From Parasphingopyxis sp. (lineage in GTDB: Bacteria; Pseudomonadota; Alphaproteobacteria; Sphingomonadales; Sphingomonadaceae), in NCBI RefSeq assembly GCF_028279465.1, contig NZ_JANQNS010000008.1:1-64000 (forward strand): a DNA stretch of 64,000 bases. The letters are read 5' to 3'. Positions 25,020-34,516 of the stretch are shown piece by piece. The notes below the pieces were generated by a model, which saw only the letters and a list, made by a program, of their open reading frames with translations, searched no databases and was not told the DNA's origin. Every line of letters begins with the position of its first letter. Position 1 is the first letter of the stretch. The position numbers and the translations under genes were made by a program.

Positions 25020-26339
25020 ATGTGGCCTTACCTGCCAGAACTGCTCGACCGGCCCGTGCCGCGTTACACGAGCTATCCGACCGCAGCCGAGTTCGACGCG
25101 GTCGAGCAGGGTTTTCACGAATCCGGGTTCGACGCACTTGCGCCGGCGGCGGCCATCTCGCTCTATGTCCACATCCCCTTTTGCGAAAAAATCTGCTGGT
25201 ATTGCGGGTGCAATACCGGTGCGGCCAATCGCGCGCATCGGCTGACCGCCTATCTCGATGCGCTCCATAGCGAGATCGAAACCGTGTCTGACCGGCTCGG
25301 CAATCAGCGTCCGGTAACGCAGATCGCTTTTGGCGGCGGTAGCCCCAATGCGATCGAGCCCGTCGATTTCGTGCGCTTGCTCGATCATCTCTCGATTGCG
25401 TTCGATGCGTTTGGCACGCGGCTCTCGACCGAACTCGATCCGCGCAGCCTGACGGAAGAGTGGATGGCGGTCTTGGGGCGGGCAGGATTCAGCCATGCGA
25501 GCCTCGGCGTCCAGACATTCGACCCGCATCTACAGGCGCGGATCGGCCGTATTCAACCGACGGACAGGATCAAGCGCGCGGTGGACGGGCTGCGGGCCAA
25601 CGGTGTCTCGTCGCTCAATTTCGACCTGATGTATGGGCTACCCGGGCAAAGCTGCGCGATGCTGGCCGAAACCTTGGATCAGGCTATCGCGCTACGACCG
25701 GACCGGATCGCCCTGTTCGGCTATGCGCATCTACCGGCCATGATCAAGCGGCAGCAGCGGATCGACGATAGCGACATGCCCGATGCGAAACAGCGCTTCG
25801 ATATGGCGGCGCTCGGTTTCGAACTATTGGCGAGCGCTGGCTATATACCGATCGGCTTCGATCATTTCGGCCTGCCCGGCGATAGCCTGACCCAAGCTTA
25901 TGAGGCTGGCGATATGCGGCGCAATTTCCAAGGCTTCACAGACGATCCGTGCGATGCGTTGATCGGCCTCGGTGCCAGCGCGATCAGCAGTTTTCCCGAC
26001 CGGCTCGTACAAAATGAGAAGAATAGCGGCCGATATCGTATGTTGGCGAGCGCTCATAAGCTTACCGCCGAACGCGGCATCGTGCGCAGCGCGGCAGATC
26101 GGAGGCACGGCGCGGTGATCGAAAGCCTGTTATGTCGCGGCGAAGCGGACATAAGCGGTCTGGACTTGGCCGGACCGATGCGATCCGATTTTCGCCGTCT
26201 GCAACGGCTCGGTCTGGTCGAGATCGACGGTGATCTTATCCGCATGACCGCCGATGGCCGGCCCTATGGACGGACCATCGCCAGCCGCTTCGATGCCTAT
26301 CGCGCACCCAAGGAAAAGCGGTTCAGCAGCGCGATTTAG
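25020..26339 (+). CDS. hemN: Oxygen-independent coproporphyrinogen III oxidase
   Basis: 439 residues. Radical-SAM protein with HIPFCEKICWYCGCN (Cys55, Cys59, Cys62 for the 4Fe-4S cluster, plus Cys64), the form typical of true HemN. PRYTSYPTA at the N-terminus and GGGSPNAIEP (SAM-binding GGxxP-like region) support it. It converts coproporphyrinogen III to protoporphyrinogen IX without O2, supplying haem for the cbb3 oxidase under low oxygen. The ribosome site is weak. Upstream Fnr boxes explain its control. Confidence 0.94.
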   Translation: MWPYLPELLDRPVPRYTSYPTAAEFDAVEQGFHESGFDALAPAAAISLYVHIPFCEKICWYCGCNTGAANRAHRLTAYLDALHSEIETVSDRLGNQRPVTQIAFGGGSPNAIEPVDFVRLLDHLSIAFDAFGTRLSTELDPRSLTEEWMAVLGRAGFSHASLGVQTFDPHLQARIGRIQPTDRIKRAVDGLRANGVSSLNFDLMYGLPGQSCAMLAETLDQAIALRPDRIALFGYAHLPAMIKRQQRIDDSDMPDAKQRFDMAALGFELLASAGYIPIGFDHFGLPGDSLTQAYEAGDMRRNFQGFTDDPCDALIGLGASAISSFPDRLVQNEKNSGRYRMLASAHKLTAERGIVRSAADRRHGAVIESLLCRGEADISGLDLAGPMRSDFRRLQRLGLVEIDGDLIRMTADGRPYGRTIASRFDAYRAPKEKRFSSAI

Positions 26340-26364
26340 CGCCAATCGGGCGCTTCGGTTGATG

Positions 26365-26565
26365 TTAGGTGGCTGTCTCCAGACGGGCGAAGCGGACGAC
26401 ATGGTCGTGATGCCGAAGCTCTGAAATCCGCACAAAACGCCCGATAAACTGTTCGCAGCCCGGGCTCATCAGGCAGGTGAAGGCTGTACCATCAGCGGCA
26501 TGAAACCGCGCGATGCGGTTCTGTACGGCGCAGTTCACGGTATTCGGGATCGGATCGGGCTTCAT
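26365..26565 (-). CDS. Small hypothetical protein
   Basis: 66 residues from ATG at 26565, or 72 from a GTG at 26583. Codon use in this frame has the GC-rich third positions of neighbouring genes, so coding is likely. The sequence ends LRHHDHVVRFARLETAT and has two Cys (NCAVQ, TCLMSPGCEQ). The compact beta-like pattern recalls short PilZ-like or SH3-like folds, but no PilZ motif (RxxxR, D/NxSxxG) is present, so I leave it unnamed. It is convergent with hemN and divergent from the RpfF-like gene. Confidence 0.5.
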   Translation of the reverse strand: MKPDPIPNTVNCAVQNRIARFHAADGTAFTCLMSPGCEQFIGRFVRISELRHHDHVVRFARLETAT

Positions 26566-26754
26566 GCGCCCGGAATGCGGCACAGACCTTAAAATATGGT
26601 GGATGGACCCAATCCGCTATCCGCTCGTTAACCATTTGAGCGGCCAGCCGGTAATTCTGTCTTGCTGCGAGACGGTTGGGATAAGCGGTGAATATCGTTT
26701 GCTCGCCGTAACTAAATATGTTTAGATTCCATATACCTTGTTCGGAGATTTGCA

Positions 26755-27702
26755 TTGGACCAGAGCAGGATCGGATCGCCGGAGAGCCAATCGTTTGCAA
26801 GCGAACTGACGGATGCTCTTCTCGATCGGCCGTTACCTTCGGATTTGCCGCAGGTTCCAGCATCGCCGCTTTTCGATCTCGGGCAGCTCGATGTCAGTTG
26901 GGATGACGATCTCAAAGCGCTCTGGACTTTCATGACGCCGAACGGGCGCCCCAGCTTCAACCTCCCGATGCTCCGCGATTTCGACGTCTGGCAGGACGAG
27001 ATTTCGCGGCTTTATGGCGATGACGGGGAGGAGTTGCGCTACCTGATCCTCGGTTCGCGTTTCCCTGGCGTATGGAATTTCGGCGGCGATCTCGGCCTGT
27101 TTTCCAAATATATCCGCAACGGGGACCGGCAGTCGCTCGTCGATTATGGCCAGGCCTGCAACACCATTCTGACGCGCAATATGCGGGCGCTGGACCTTCC
27201 GATCGTGACGATCGGCCTGGTGCAGGGGCAGGCGCTGGGCGGCGGTTTCGAGGCGCTGATGTCGTTCAACGTCATCATTGCCGAGCGCAGCGCGAAATTC
27301 GGCCTGCCCGAGATCGCGTTCGGCCTGTTCCCCGGCATGGGCGCGCATGCCTTGCTCTCGCGCCGGCTCGGCTTTGCGAAGGCCGAACAGATGATCTTGA
27401 GCGGCAAGACCTATACCGCCGAAGAGATGTACGATCTCGGCCTTGTTCATTTTCTCGTCGAGGATGGAGAGGGCGAGCAAGGTGTGCGGGACTATATCAA
27501 GCAGAATAGCCGCCGCCATGCGGGGAACCACGCCGTGTTCAAGGCGAGCCGCGAAGTCTGGCCGGTCGCGATTGAAGAGCTAAACGCCATCGTCGAGATA
27601 TGGGCGGATACAGCACTGAAGCTGAAAGAAAGCGATTTGCGGCTGATGGAGCGCTTGGTGCGCGCTCAGACGAAACTATCGGCCAAGATCAGCCCAAATT
27701 AG
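26755..27702 (+). CDS. rpfF: RpfF-like DSF synthase (crotonase family)
   Basis: 315 residues. A crotonase fold with VQGQALGGGFEALMS and KFGLPEIAFGLFPGMGAHAL. Glu166 and Glu186 are 20 residues apart, as the two catalytic Glu of Xanthomonas RpfF (E141, E161). The C-terminal EIWADTALKLKESDLRLMERLVRAQ matches RpfF rather than ordinary enoyl-CoA hydratases. RpfF makes cis-2-unsaturated fatty acids (DSF) used in cell-cell signalling. The start is TTG behind GGAG with good spacing. No RpfC or RpfG sensor is nearby; instead two GGDEF-EAL genes follow, convergent with it (the coding ends overlap by 14 bases). A plain enoyl-CoA hydratase is less likely. Confidence 0.85.
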   Translation: MDQSRIGSPESQSFASELTDALLDRPLPSDLPQVPASPLFDLGQLDVSWDDDLKALWTFMTPNGRPSFNLPMLRDFDVWQDEISRLYGDDGEELRYLILGSRFPGVWNFGGDLGLFSKYIRNGDRQSLVDYGQACNTILTRNMRALDLPIVTIGLVQGQALGGGFEALMSFNVIIAERSAKFGLPEIAFGLFPGMGAHALLSRRLGFAKAEQMILSGKTYTAEEMYDLGLVHFLVEDGEGEQGVRDYIKQNSRRHAGNHAVFKASREVWPVAIEELNAIVEIWADTALKLKESDLRLMERLVRAQTKLSAKISPN

Positions 27703-29662
27703 CAATTTTTCCATCGTCGGGATCGGGGAATTCCTCGAGCGCGAAGCGTTGCGTCGCCTGCGCCGCCGTCATCGGGCGTGCGTAATAATAGCCTTGCACG
27801 CGGCTGCACCCGGCTTCGCGCACCCGGTCTAGTTGTTCTTCGGTTTCCACGCCCTCGGCCACGGTCGCAACGTTCAGCGACCGGGCAAGCTGCACGACCG
27901 CGCGGATAATCTTCTGGTCGGTTGGGCTGTTGCCGATATTGCGGATGAACGACTTGTCGATTTTGATCGTGTCGAACTCCCAGCTGCGCAAATAGGTCAG
28001 CGAGGAGAAACCCGTGCCGAAATCGTCGAGGCACAGGCGCAGGCCCATTTTCTGCAGCTGGCGCAACAGGGAATTGGTGTGCGGGTTTTTGTCGAGCAGC
28101 ACAGACTCGGTGATTTCGAGCTCGAGCCGTCGCGCGACCATGCCCGTATTGACGAGCGTCTCGATAATCGTGACTGGCAGGTTGTTCCGCTTCAGCAGCG
28201 CTGGCGAGATATTGACCGACACGTTGATGCTTTCCGGCCATTCCGCGGCCGCTTCGCATGCCTTGCGCAAGACCCATTGGGTGATGTCGCCGATCAGGCC
28301 CGCGCTTTCGGCGACCGGAATGAACACGGCCGGGCTGACATCGCCCAGTTCGGTATGGTTCCAGCGCAGCAACGCTTCGCAGCTCTTGGTGCGGCCGGTC
28401 TCGAGATCGATGATCGGCTGGAAAAGCACCGTGAACTCGTCATTGGCCAGCGCGTCGGTGAGGCCGGACTCGATCTTGCGATGCATGAGGAAATCCTCAT
28501 GCATGAAGGGTTCGAAAACCCGAACGCTTCGGCCGCCATCGTTCTTCGAATGATAGAGAGCGATGTCGGCGTTTTTCAGCATGATCTCGCTCTGACGCCC
28601 ATGATCCGGCGCGACCGCGACGCCAAGCGACGCGGCCACTTCGACGGTATTCTCGTTGATGCTGACCGGCTGGGAGATGGATTCGAGAATTTCGGCGCCG
28701 AGGAGATGCGCTTCTTCGACGCTTTCGACCGTCGCCATGATGACGAATTCATCGCCGCCGAAACGCGCCAGCCAGCCGCGATTGCCGAGCACGGCCTTTA
28801 CGCGCTGCGCCGTTACGATGAGAACCTTGTCACCGGCCAGATGTCCGAGCGTATCGTTGATGCTTTTGAAGTGATCGAGATCCATCCAAATCACCGTCAA
28901 TTTTTCATCGCCATCTTCGTCGATAGTGTCGAGCAGCTCGCTGAGCCGCATCTGCATTGCGAGCCGGTTATCGAGGCCGGTCAGCATATCGCTCCGCGCC
29001 ATCTTCTCGAAACGCGCGGCGACCTCGCTTTTTTCCTGTTTGCCGGAAAGGGCCGAGTAAACAACCTCATAGGTCTGCAGGCTGATATCGACCATGCCGA
29101 GCACAAAGATGACGATGCACAGACCGAGCGTGATGCTGAGCGGCGTGCCCATGACGAAAAGGCCTAGCGCCATCGGCATTGTGCCGAGACACAGCTGGCC
29201 GATCGCGATGACAGGGCGCCCGGCATTGCGCGCCGCGACGCCGGCCGAATAACCCGTGGCCATGATCGTCGCCATCAGCAGCAGCAGCGTTTCGGAGCTG
29301 TGAGTGAGCGTGAAGAAAGCCTGGGCGCCGAGCAGAGAGGCGTATAGCCAGGCGCCGACTTCGTAGATTCGTTCCCAATGCAGCTGTTCGCGCGGCGATC
29401 CCTTGGCCTCGCCCCGCAGATAAACGATCGCCGTCGCGATACGCAGCGTACCGACCAGGTGAATGGCGATCGAACAGATCAGCAGCGCCAAACTGCCCGA
29501 AACATAGGCGATGGCTGCGGCCGTAACGCTGCCCGCAATGGCGCCGATCGCAAGCGAGCCTGGCGATGTGTAGAGGGTGCCGACAAGGGCTGCGCGAACC
29601 TGGCGCGCCAGCGAACTCTCAGAGGCCGCCAAATGCCGTAATTTAGTGCCGACAGTCGGCAT
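27689..29662 (-). CDS. Membrane GGDEF-EAL c-di-GMP protein (1)
   Basis: 657 residues. The N-terminal third has about six membrane helices. Then a GGDEF domain with an intact ARFGGDEFVIM active site, and an EAL domain with CEALLRW and DDFGTGFSSLTYLRSWEFDTIKID-type motifs intact (DDFGTGFSS, TIKIDKSF). No RxxD inhibitory site precedes GGDEF. Both synthesis and breakdown of c-di-GMP are possible, with the balance set by the membrane sensor. Its 3' end overlaps the RpfF-like gene. It shares layout with the next gene upstream. Confidence 0.9.
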   Translation of the reverse strand: MPTVGTKLRHLAASESSLARQVRAALVGTLYTSPGSLAIGAIAGSVTAAAIAYVSGSLALLICSIAIHLVGTLRIATAIVYLRGEAKGSPREQLHWERIYEVGAWLYASLLGAQAFFTLTHSSETLLLLMATIMATGYSAGVAARNAGRPVIAIGQLCLGTMPMALGLFVMGTPLSITLGLCIVIFVLGMVDISLQTYEVVYSALSGKQEKSEVAARFEKMARSDMLTGLDNRLAMQMRLSELLDTIDEDGDEKLTVIWMDLDHFKSINDTLGHLAGDKVLIVTAQRVKAVLGNRGWLARFGGDEFVIMATVESVEEAHLLGAEILESISQPVSINENTVEVAASLGVAVAPDHGRQSEIMLKNADIALYHSKNDGGRSVRVFEPFMHEDFLMHRKIESGLTDALANDEFTVLFQPIIDLETGRTKSCEALLRWNHTELGDVSPAVFIPVAESAGLIGDITQWVLRKACEAAAEWPESINVSVNISPALLKRNNLPVTIIETLVNTGMVARRLELEITESVLLDKNPHTNSLLRQLQKMGLRLCLDDFGTGFSSLTYLRSWEFDTIKIDKSFIRNIGNSPTDQKIIRAVVQLARSLNVATVAEGVETEEQLDRVREAGCSRVQGYYYARPMTAAQATQRFALEEFPDPDDGKIANLG

Positions 29663-29776
29663 TACGATCTCCCATACCCCGAAACGGATAGGGGTATATG
29701 GTTAAAGAACAGTAGGATTTGACGTGAAAATACCGAAATTAGAGGGATTTTCGTCGAATCCGGACATCCGCGTCCG

Positions 29777-32122
29777 TTATCCGACCAGCCGATGTTCCCA
29801 CTTGCTTCCGACAATCTCCCTCGTGCGTTCGATTGGCATGGGGCGTCCGAACAGATAACCCTGAATCTGGTGACAGCCGAGATCGCGCATCCGGTTGAAA
29901 TCCTCAGCGGTTTCGACGCCTTCCGCGGTGATCGTCAGCCGGAAGCTGTTGGCCAGCATCACGATGGCGCGGATGATCGACACCGTTTCCTCGCGGGTCG
30001 CGGCTTCGCGCACAAAACTGCCGTCGATCTTGAGCTTGTGGAACACGGCCTTGTTCAGATAGCCGAGCGAGGAATAGCCGGTGCCAAAATCATCGAGCGC
30101 AATCCCGACGCCGAGCGTGCGAAGACGTTTGAGCACGTCCACGGCATTGCCAGCGGCGCTCATGAAGACGGATTCCGTCACTTCGATTTCGAGCCGGTTC
30201 GCCGGAATACGCGATTTCCGCAGCGCGTCCGACACGGTGTTGGGCAGTGCCGGAACGACGAGCTGGGACGGCGATACGTTGACGGCGACGGTGATATCGT
30301 CGGGCCAGGTCGCGGCGTCCATACACGCTTGACGCAATACCCAGCCGCCCAGTTCTTCCACCAGCCCGCTCTCTTCGGCGATCGGAATGAATACCGCCGG
30401 TGAGATGGGTCCGCGCGTCGGATGGTTCCAGCGCAGCAGGGCCTCGAAGCCGGTTACGCGTTGCGTTTCCGCCGACACAAGCGGCTGGTACAGCAGGTGG
30501 AATTGCTCTGTGCCGAGGGCCTGGCGCATATCATGCTCAAGCCGCACGCGTTCCTCGGCGGCGACCTGCATCTGCGGATCGAAATTGCAGAAGGTTGCCC
30601 GGCCCATCGATTTCGCGTGATAAAGGGCGAGATCGGCCTTGCGGACAAGATCGTCGACCGTGTCGCCGTCGATCGGCCCATAGGCGCAACCGATGCTCAA
30701 CCCGATGCGAATCTGAACATTGTCGATCATATATGGCTCGCTGATCGCCGAAATCAGCTTCTCGGCCAGCGCTTCCATGCCGATCCGGCTTTGCGCATCG
30801 TCGACCACGACGGCGAACTCGTCACCGCCGATCCGCCCGACCGATCCGCGCTTGCCGACCAGATCGCTGAGCCGCCGTCCGACGGTCTTCAGAACAGCAT
30901 CGCCCTTGGGATGCCCGAAGGTATCGTTGACCGGTTTGAACCCGTCCAGATCGAGGAACATGATTGCACAGGGGACGCCCTTCTCCTTGGCGTCGCTGAG
31001 CGCGGTATCGAGCAAAGTCCGCACGCGCGAACGGTTTGGCAGGCCGGTCAATACGTCGAGATTGGCCAGATGCTGGAGCTTCGCATGCGAGCTCTTGGAA
31101 TCGGTGATGTCGAGTCCGACACCACGATAGCCCTGAAATTCGCCTTCTTCCGATACGATTGGACTGCCCGAAAGGGTTATCCAGCGGCTGGTCTTGCCGT
31201 TTTCGAGTTCGAGCTCGAATTTTTCGAAACGCTCACGTTTGGCCAATAGTGTGCCGATCCCCGAACCCTTACCAAGGGCGCTGGAGAGAGACTTGCCAAG
31301 CAGCTGATAGGTTGCCGTGCCGAGCAACTCGCCCATGCGCGGCGATACATAGGTCAGGCAATGTTGGGCATCGATCTGCCACAGCCATCCAGCGCCGCGG
31401 TCCTCATATTCCTTTAGCAGATAACGGATATCGGCGCGTTTCGCGGCGAGTACGCCAGCACGATCGATTTGTCCCTGCCAGGACCGGGCCAGTAACAGGA
31501 AACCAACCATTGCGGCTGCAGCAAAAGCTGCCAGAATGCCGACGCCGGGCAGCGCAATCGTGCCGACGCCGGACAGGGCCGCGAAAGCCAAACCGCCGGC
31601 AAGGATCGAAACCCAGGAAGCAACGGCAATGGGTATCACGGCGACGGAAATGCCACTGACGATCATCATGGCGACGAGCCCGCCGGTGAATGTGTAGTTG
31701 ATAGGCGCGCCGGACATTGCGGCGTAGACGGGCAGCGAAATCCATAACACGGCGCGAATCGCGCTGTCGAAGATCGCCATCTGGATTTTCGAAACGGGCA
31801 GCTGGTCGGTGCGCCGGACCATCGATGTGCGGTTGAGCCAACGGGCCGAGAGATAAGTCGCGGCGATTATGAGTGCGAGCCAGCCGAGCAGCATCATTAG
31901 CGATAGACTCTGACGTTCGAGTATTACGAACACGAGGGCGCAGACGGTCTGCGTAACCCCGGAATAGAGGGTGAAACGCGACAGGATATTGATTTGCGCG
32001 GTGCGCACCTCGCCGGCCGGCGCGTGCCGCTCTTCGATCATATGCGCCGGACCACGCGCATCGCCTTCGCGGCGCCGCGAAAGCTGCGTTTGACCGTTGG
32101 GCGTGTCGTCTTGAGTGGCCAT
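29777..32122 (-). CDS. Membrane PAS-GGDEF-EAL c-di-GMP protein (2)
   Basis: About 781 residues. N-terminal membrane part (about 6 helices, residues 50-240), a PAS domain (about 250-370, with WLWQIDAQHCLTYVSPRMGELLG and a PAC-like FQGYRGVGLDITD), a GGDEF domain (GRIGGDEFAVV) and an EAL domain (FEALLRW, DDFGTGYSS, KLKIDGSFV), all with intact active-site motifs. No RxxD I-site. It turns over c-di-GMP at the membrane in response to a PAS ligand. I start it at 32122 (MATQDD, after CCGGGAATCT); ATGs at 32137 and 32161 are alternatives. Confidence 0.9.
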   Translation of the reverse strand: MATQDDTPNGQTQLSRRREGDARGPAHMIEERHAPAGEVRTAQINILSRFTLYSGVTQTVCALVFVILERQSLSLMMLLGWLALIIAATYLSARWLNRTSMVRRTDQLPVSKIQMAIFDSAIRAVLWISLPVYAAMSGAPINYTFTGGLVAMMIVSGISVAVIPIAVASWVSILAGGLAFAALSGVGTIALPGVGILAAFAAAAMVGFLLLARSWQGQIDRAGVLAAKRADIRYLLKEYEDRGAGWLWQIDAQHCLTYVSPRMGELLGTATYQLLGKSLSSALGKGSGIGTLLAKRERFEKFELELENGKTSRWITLSGSPIVSEEGEFQGYRGVGLDITDSKSSHAKLQHLANLDVLTGLPNRSRVRTLLDTALSDAKEKGVPCAIMFLDLDGFKPVNDTFGHPKGDAVLKTVGRRLSDLVGKRGSVGRIGGDEFAVVVDDAQSRIGMEALAEKLISAISEPYMIDNVQIRIGLSIGCAYGPIDGDTVDDLVRKADLALYHAKSMGRATFCNFDPQMQVAAEERVRLEHDMRQALGTEQFHLLYQPLVSAETQRVTGFEALLRWNHPTRGPISPAVFIPIAEESGLVEELGGWVLRQACMDAATWPDDITVAVNVSPSQLVVPALPNTVSDALRKSRIPANRLEIEVTESVFMSAAGNAVDVLKRLRTLGVGIALDDFGTGYSSLGYLNKAVFHKLKIDGSFVREAATREETVSIIRAIVMLANSFRLTITAEGVETAEDFNRMRDLGCHQIQGYLFGRPMPIERTREIVGSKWEHRLVG

Positions 32123-32365
32123 AGATTCCCGGCTCATGCAGTTCGCCGGGCATATAGCCATGAACTCTTTGATGCTTGGTTAAGATGCGATTTGGCGTAG
32201 TTTTTGCGGTTTTCTGCAGGCCGCGGCCGCGATATGGCAAAAAGCGCGCCTGCCATCGCTCAGGCTTTGCGAAACGGGGAGATTTTGCCTAGGTAGCGGT
32301 CAGCTCATCAACCGCTCGTAACCGGGCGTTCTGTCCCTCTTAAGGGGTATCGATGTGTATTCAGG

Positions 32366-33094
32366 TTGACCGATATCGCACTGGAAGGCGTCGATTTTCC
32401 GACCATGAACAAGTTCAGAGCTGAGTATCTCGCGGCTTTCGAGTTCGATGTCCGCACCATCGTCGATATCGGCGTGTATCGCGGGACGTTACAACTGTAC
32501 CGCGCGTTTCCGGACGCCGAGTTGATTCTCATCGATCCGCTCGCCGAGGCCAGGGTCGTTGCCGAGAAGGTTGCGCGCTATCGCGATGTCAAATTCGTCG
32601 AGATGGGTGTGGGCGATCGGGAGATGGCCATCGATTTGCACGTACCCCCCGGCGAAAACCGATCGGGATCGAGCCTCTTGCGTCGCAATGTTCATATCAG
32701 GCGCAAGCGCGAATTGATACGCCGCGAGGTCGCGGTGAGACCGCTCGACAAAATTATGGCCGAGGCCGATTTGCCGCCACCGTACGGCGTCAAAATCGAT
32801 ACCGAGGGCTATGAACGTTTCGTGATGGCGGGCGCCCAGGAGACCTTGCGGCAGACCCGGTTCGTGATCATCGAAGTGACGTTGCAGGACCTGTATGGCC
32901 AACGCAGCTTGCCGAGCGAGATCATCGCCGATCTCGCGGCCGTCGATTTCGAACTGTTCGATGTGCTAAATGTCGACCGGAAGAACAATATCTATCTCGA
33001 CTGCATCTTTCTGAAGAAAGACGATCCCAGATTCCAGCCGGGATACAGCAACGACGCGCTTGTAGAGGCGGAGGCCGACCAGACGCCGGCATGA
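32366..33094 (+). CDS. FkbM-family SAM methyltransferase
   Basis: 242 residues. Class I methyltransferase with motif I TIVDIGVYRGTLQLYRAFP, an acidic LILIDPLAE loop and the FkbM C-terminal motif VKIDTEGYERFVMAGA. FkbM relatives O-methylate sugars, polyketides or surface glycans. TTG at 32366 is the likely start in the frame, but ATG at 32405 also keeps motif I. Its stop overlaps the start of the next gene (ATGA), so they act in one pathway, likely surface carbohydrate modification (inference). Confidence 0.8.
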   Translation: MTDIALEGVDFPTMNKFRAEYLAAFEFDVRTIVDIGVYRGTLQLYRAFPDAELILIDPLAEARVVAEKVARYRDVKFVEMGVGDREMAIDLHVPPGENRSGSSLLRRNVHIRRKRELIRREVAVRPLDKIMAEADLPPPYGVKIDTEGYERFVMAGAQETLRQTRFVIIEVTLQDLYGQRSLPSEIIADLAAVDFELFDVLNVDRKNNIYLDCIFLKKDDPRFQPGYSNDALVEAEADQTPA

Positions 33095-34452
33095 CATTTC
33101 TTTATCAACAGCTCCTGAGTTGGGATCCCGAACAGGAATCGCATGAGGAGATAGAGCTCAAATTCACCTTCCGCCGGGAATTCTGGCGATATTTCGGTGA
33201 TCGGGTGGATAGCGCCACGTCGGAGAGGATTCACGCGAAGGCGCGCCAATTCCTCGCTATGCTCGAGGATTCCCGCCCCGACTATCGAGACCTTGTCCGC
33301 GAGATCATCTTCGATGCGCTTTTTCGACTTCCCCGCTTTCATCCCGCTGAACACGGGCTGGAAGGAGAAGAGCTTGGCTATGTCCGCTCCGTGCTGGACG
33401 AGCTGGAGGACGACATCGTTCGCCATGGCGAAACCGGTTTGTCCCATATCATTCGCGGCGCCTTGCGCGTAGCCGTCGGCGAACATGAAAGCGGCTACCG
33501 GCATTTCGGACAAGCGCGCCTGAAGCTGCCGGAGGAACATCATAGCCAGCATCATGCTGGGGTGATGACCGTGTATGACCCGCTGACGATCGACGAGAGG
33601 CGAGGCAGGAAGCGCGGCGGTATCATATCCGAACCGGTGCTTGTCGCCGAGACCGGGCAGGGCGCGCCGCAAAACCCCGCCTTCTTTTCAACGATGGATC
33701 CGGTTTTCTTTATCTGTTTCGCCCGTCGCTATCTGGTCAGTCTGCTTTCCAGCAATCCGGGGCATGCAGTCGTGATGTCCGTGCTGGATGCATCGCCTGA
33801 CTTCCTCGAATGGGCCGCCGCACGGGTGCGGGAATGGGCGCCGGAGGAGAGCGCGGTATTTCTGTTCAGTCAGACCGTCCATGTTTCGGACAAGAAACCG
33901 GTTTTCGCATCGGCACGCTTCCTGAGCGCGGCGGCCATCGCGGCCCATATCGACCGAGATCTGCTGATCCTCGATGCCGATATGGAGGCGTGGCGGCCGA
34001 TGAAGAAATTCGATCAGCTCTTCGGGAAGGCCGAGATCGGGTTGAACGTCAATCAGGGATATCCGGGGCATTTGCCGTGGCGGAAGATCAATGCATCGCA
34101 GCTATATTTCGATCATGGCAGCGAGTTCGCGCATATGTTCCTCGATAAGGCCAACCGCTATTTTCTGGCGGCATATGACGAGGAGAAAAGCACGAACTGG
34201 TGGATCGATCAGAACGCGCTCGCTGCTGCGTTCTTCGCCTTTTCGCAAGACGAGTTCTATTCCGTATCGCCTAAAGACCGGCGGTTGGCCGATCTGTGCT
34301 ATGGCAAATGGACGCAGATTCGCCAGCAGAAATACCGGTTACGCGAAGGCGTCGCTACGCGCAGGGATATGATTGCCGAAGCGTGCACTCTCTATGATCG
34401 CGGCGACTGGGATAGATTCGATGCCATGGCTGGCCGGACGATCGCCGGTTGA
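33091..34452 (+). CDS. Hypothetical protein, glycosyltransferase-like C-terminal half
   Basis: 453 residues. No clear family match. The first half is helical and charged with a TPR-like feel (residues 40-160). The second half contains HIDRDLLILDADMEAW (DAD at 295-297), similar to the DxD metal site of GT-A glycosyltransferases, followed by GLNVNQGYPGHLPWRKI and NWWIDQNALAAAFF, a D-Q pattern also seen near the catalytic base in such enzymes. Translational coupling to the FkbM methyltransferase fits a role in glycan decoration. Assignment is structural inference only. Confidence 0.55.
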   Translation: MTFLYQQLLSWDPEQESHEEIELKFTFRREFWRYFGDRVDSATSERIHAKARQFLAMLEDSRPDYRDLVREIIFDALFRLPRFHPAEHGLEGEELGYVRSVLDELEDDIVRHGETGLSHIIRGALRVAVGEHESGYRHFGQARLKLPEEHHSQHHAGVMTVYDPLTIDERRGRKRGGIISEPVLVAETGQGAPQNPAFFSTMDPVFFICFARRYLVSLLSSNPGHAVVMSVLDASPDFLEWAAARVREWAPEESAVFLFSQTVHVSDKKPVFASARFLSAAAIAAHIDRDLLILDADMEAWRPMKKFDQLFGKAEIGLNVNQGYPGHLPWRKINASQLYFDHGSEFAHMFLDKANRYFLAAYDEEKSTNWWIDQNALAAAFFAFSQDEFYSVSPKDRRLADLCYGKWTQIRQQKYRLREGVATRRDMIAEACTLYDRGDWDRFDAMAGRTIAG

Positions 34453-34516
34453 ATAAGATAGATCACCTCGTCCGGCCTCCGTCATGGACGCAATGATCGC
34501 ATAGAAGGAGTATTCG

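Noticed and set aside
26755..27702. An ordinary enoyl-CoA hydratase.
   Set aside because: The C-terminal EIWADTALKLKES region and the spacing of the two Glu follow RpfF better than fatty-acid oxidation crotonases.
27833..29167. A 444-codon frame on the plus strand.
   Set aside because: It is the shadow of the GGDEF-EAL gene, whose active-site motifs are all intact on the other strand.
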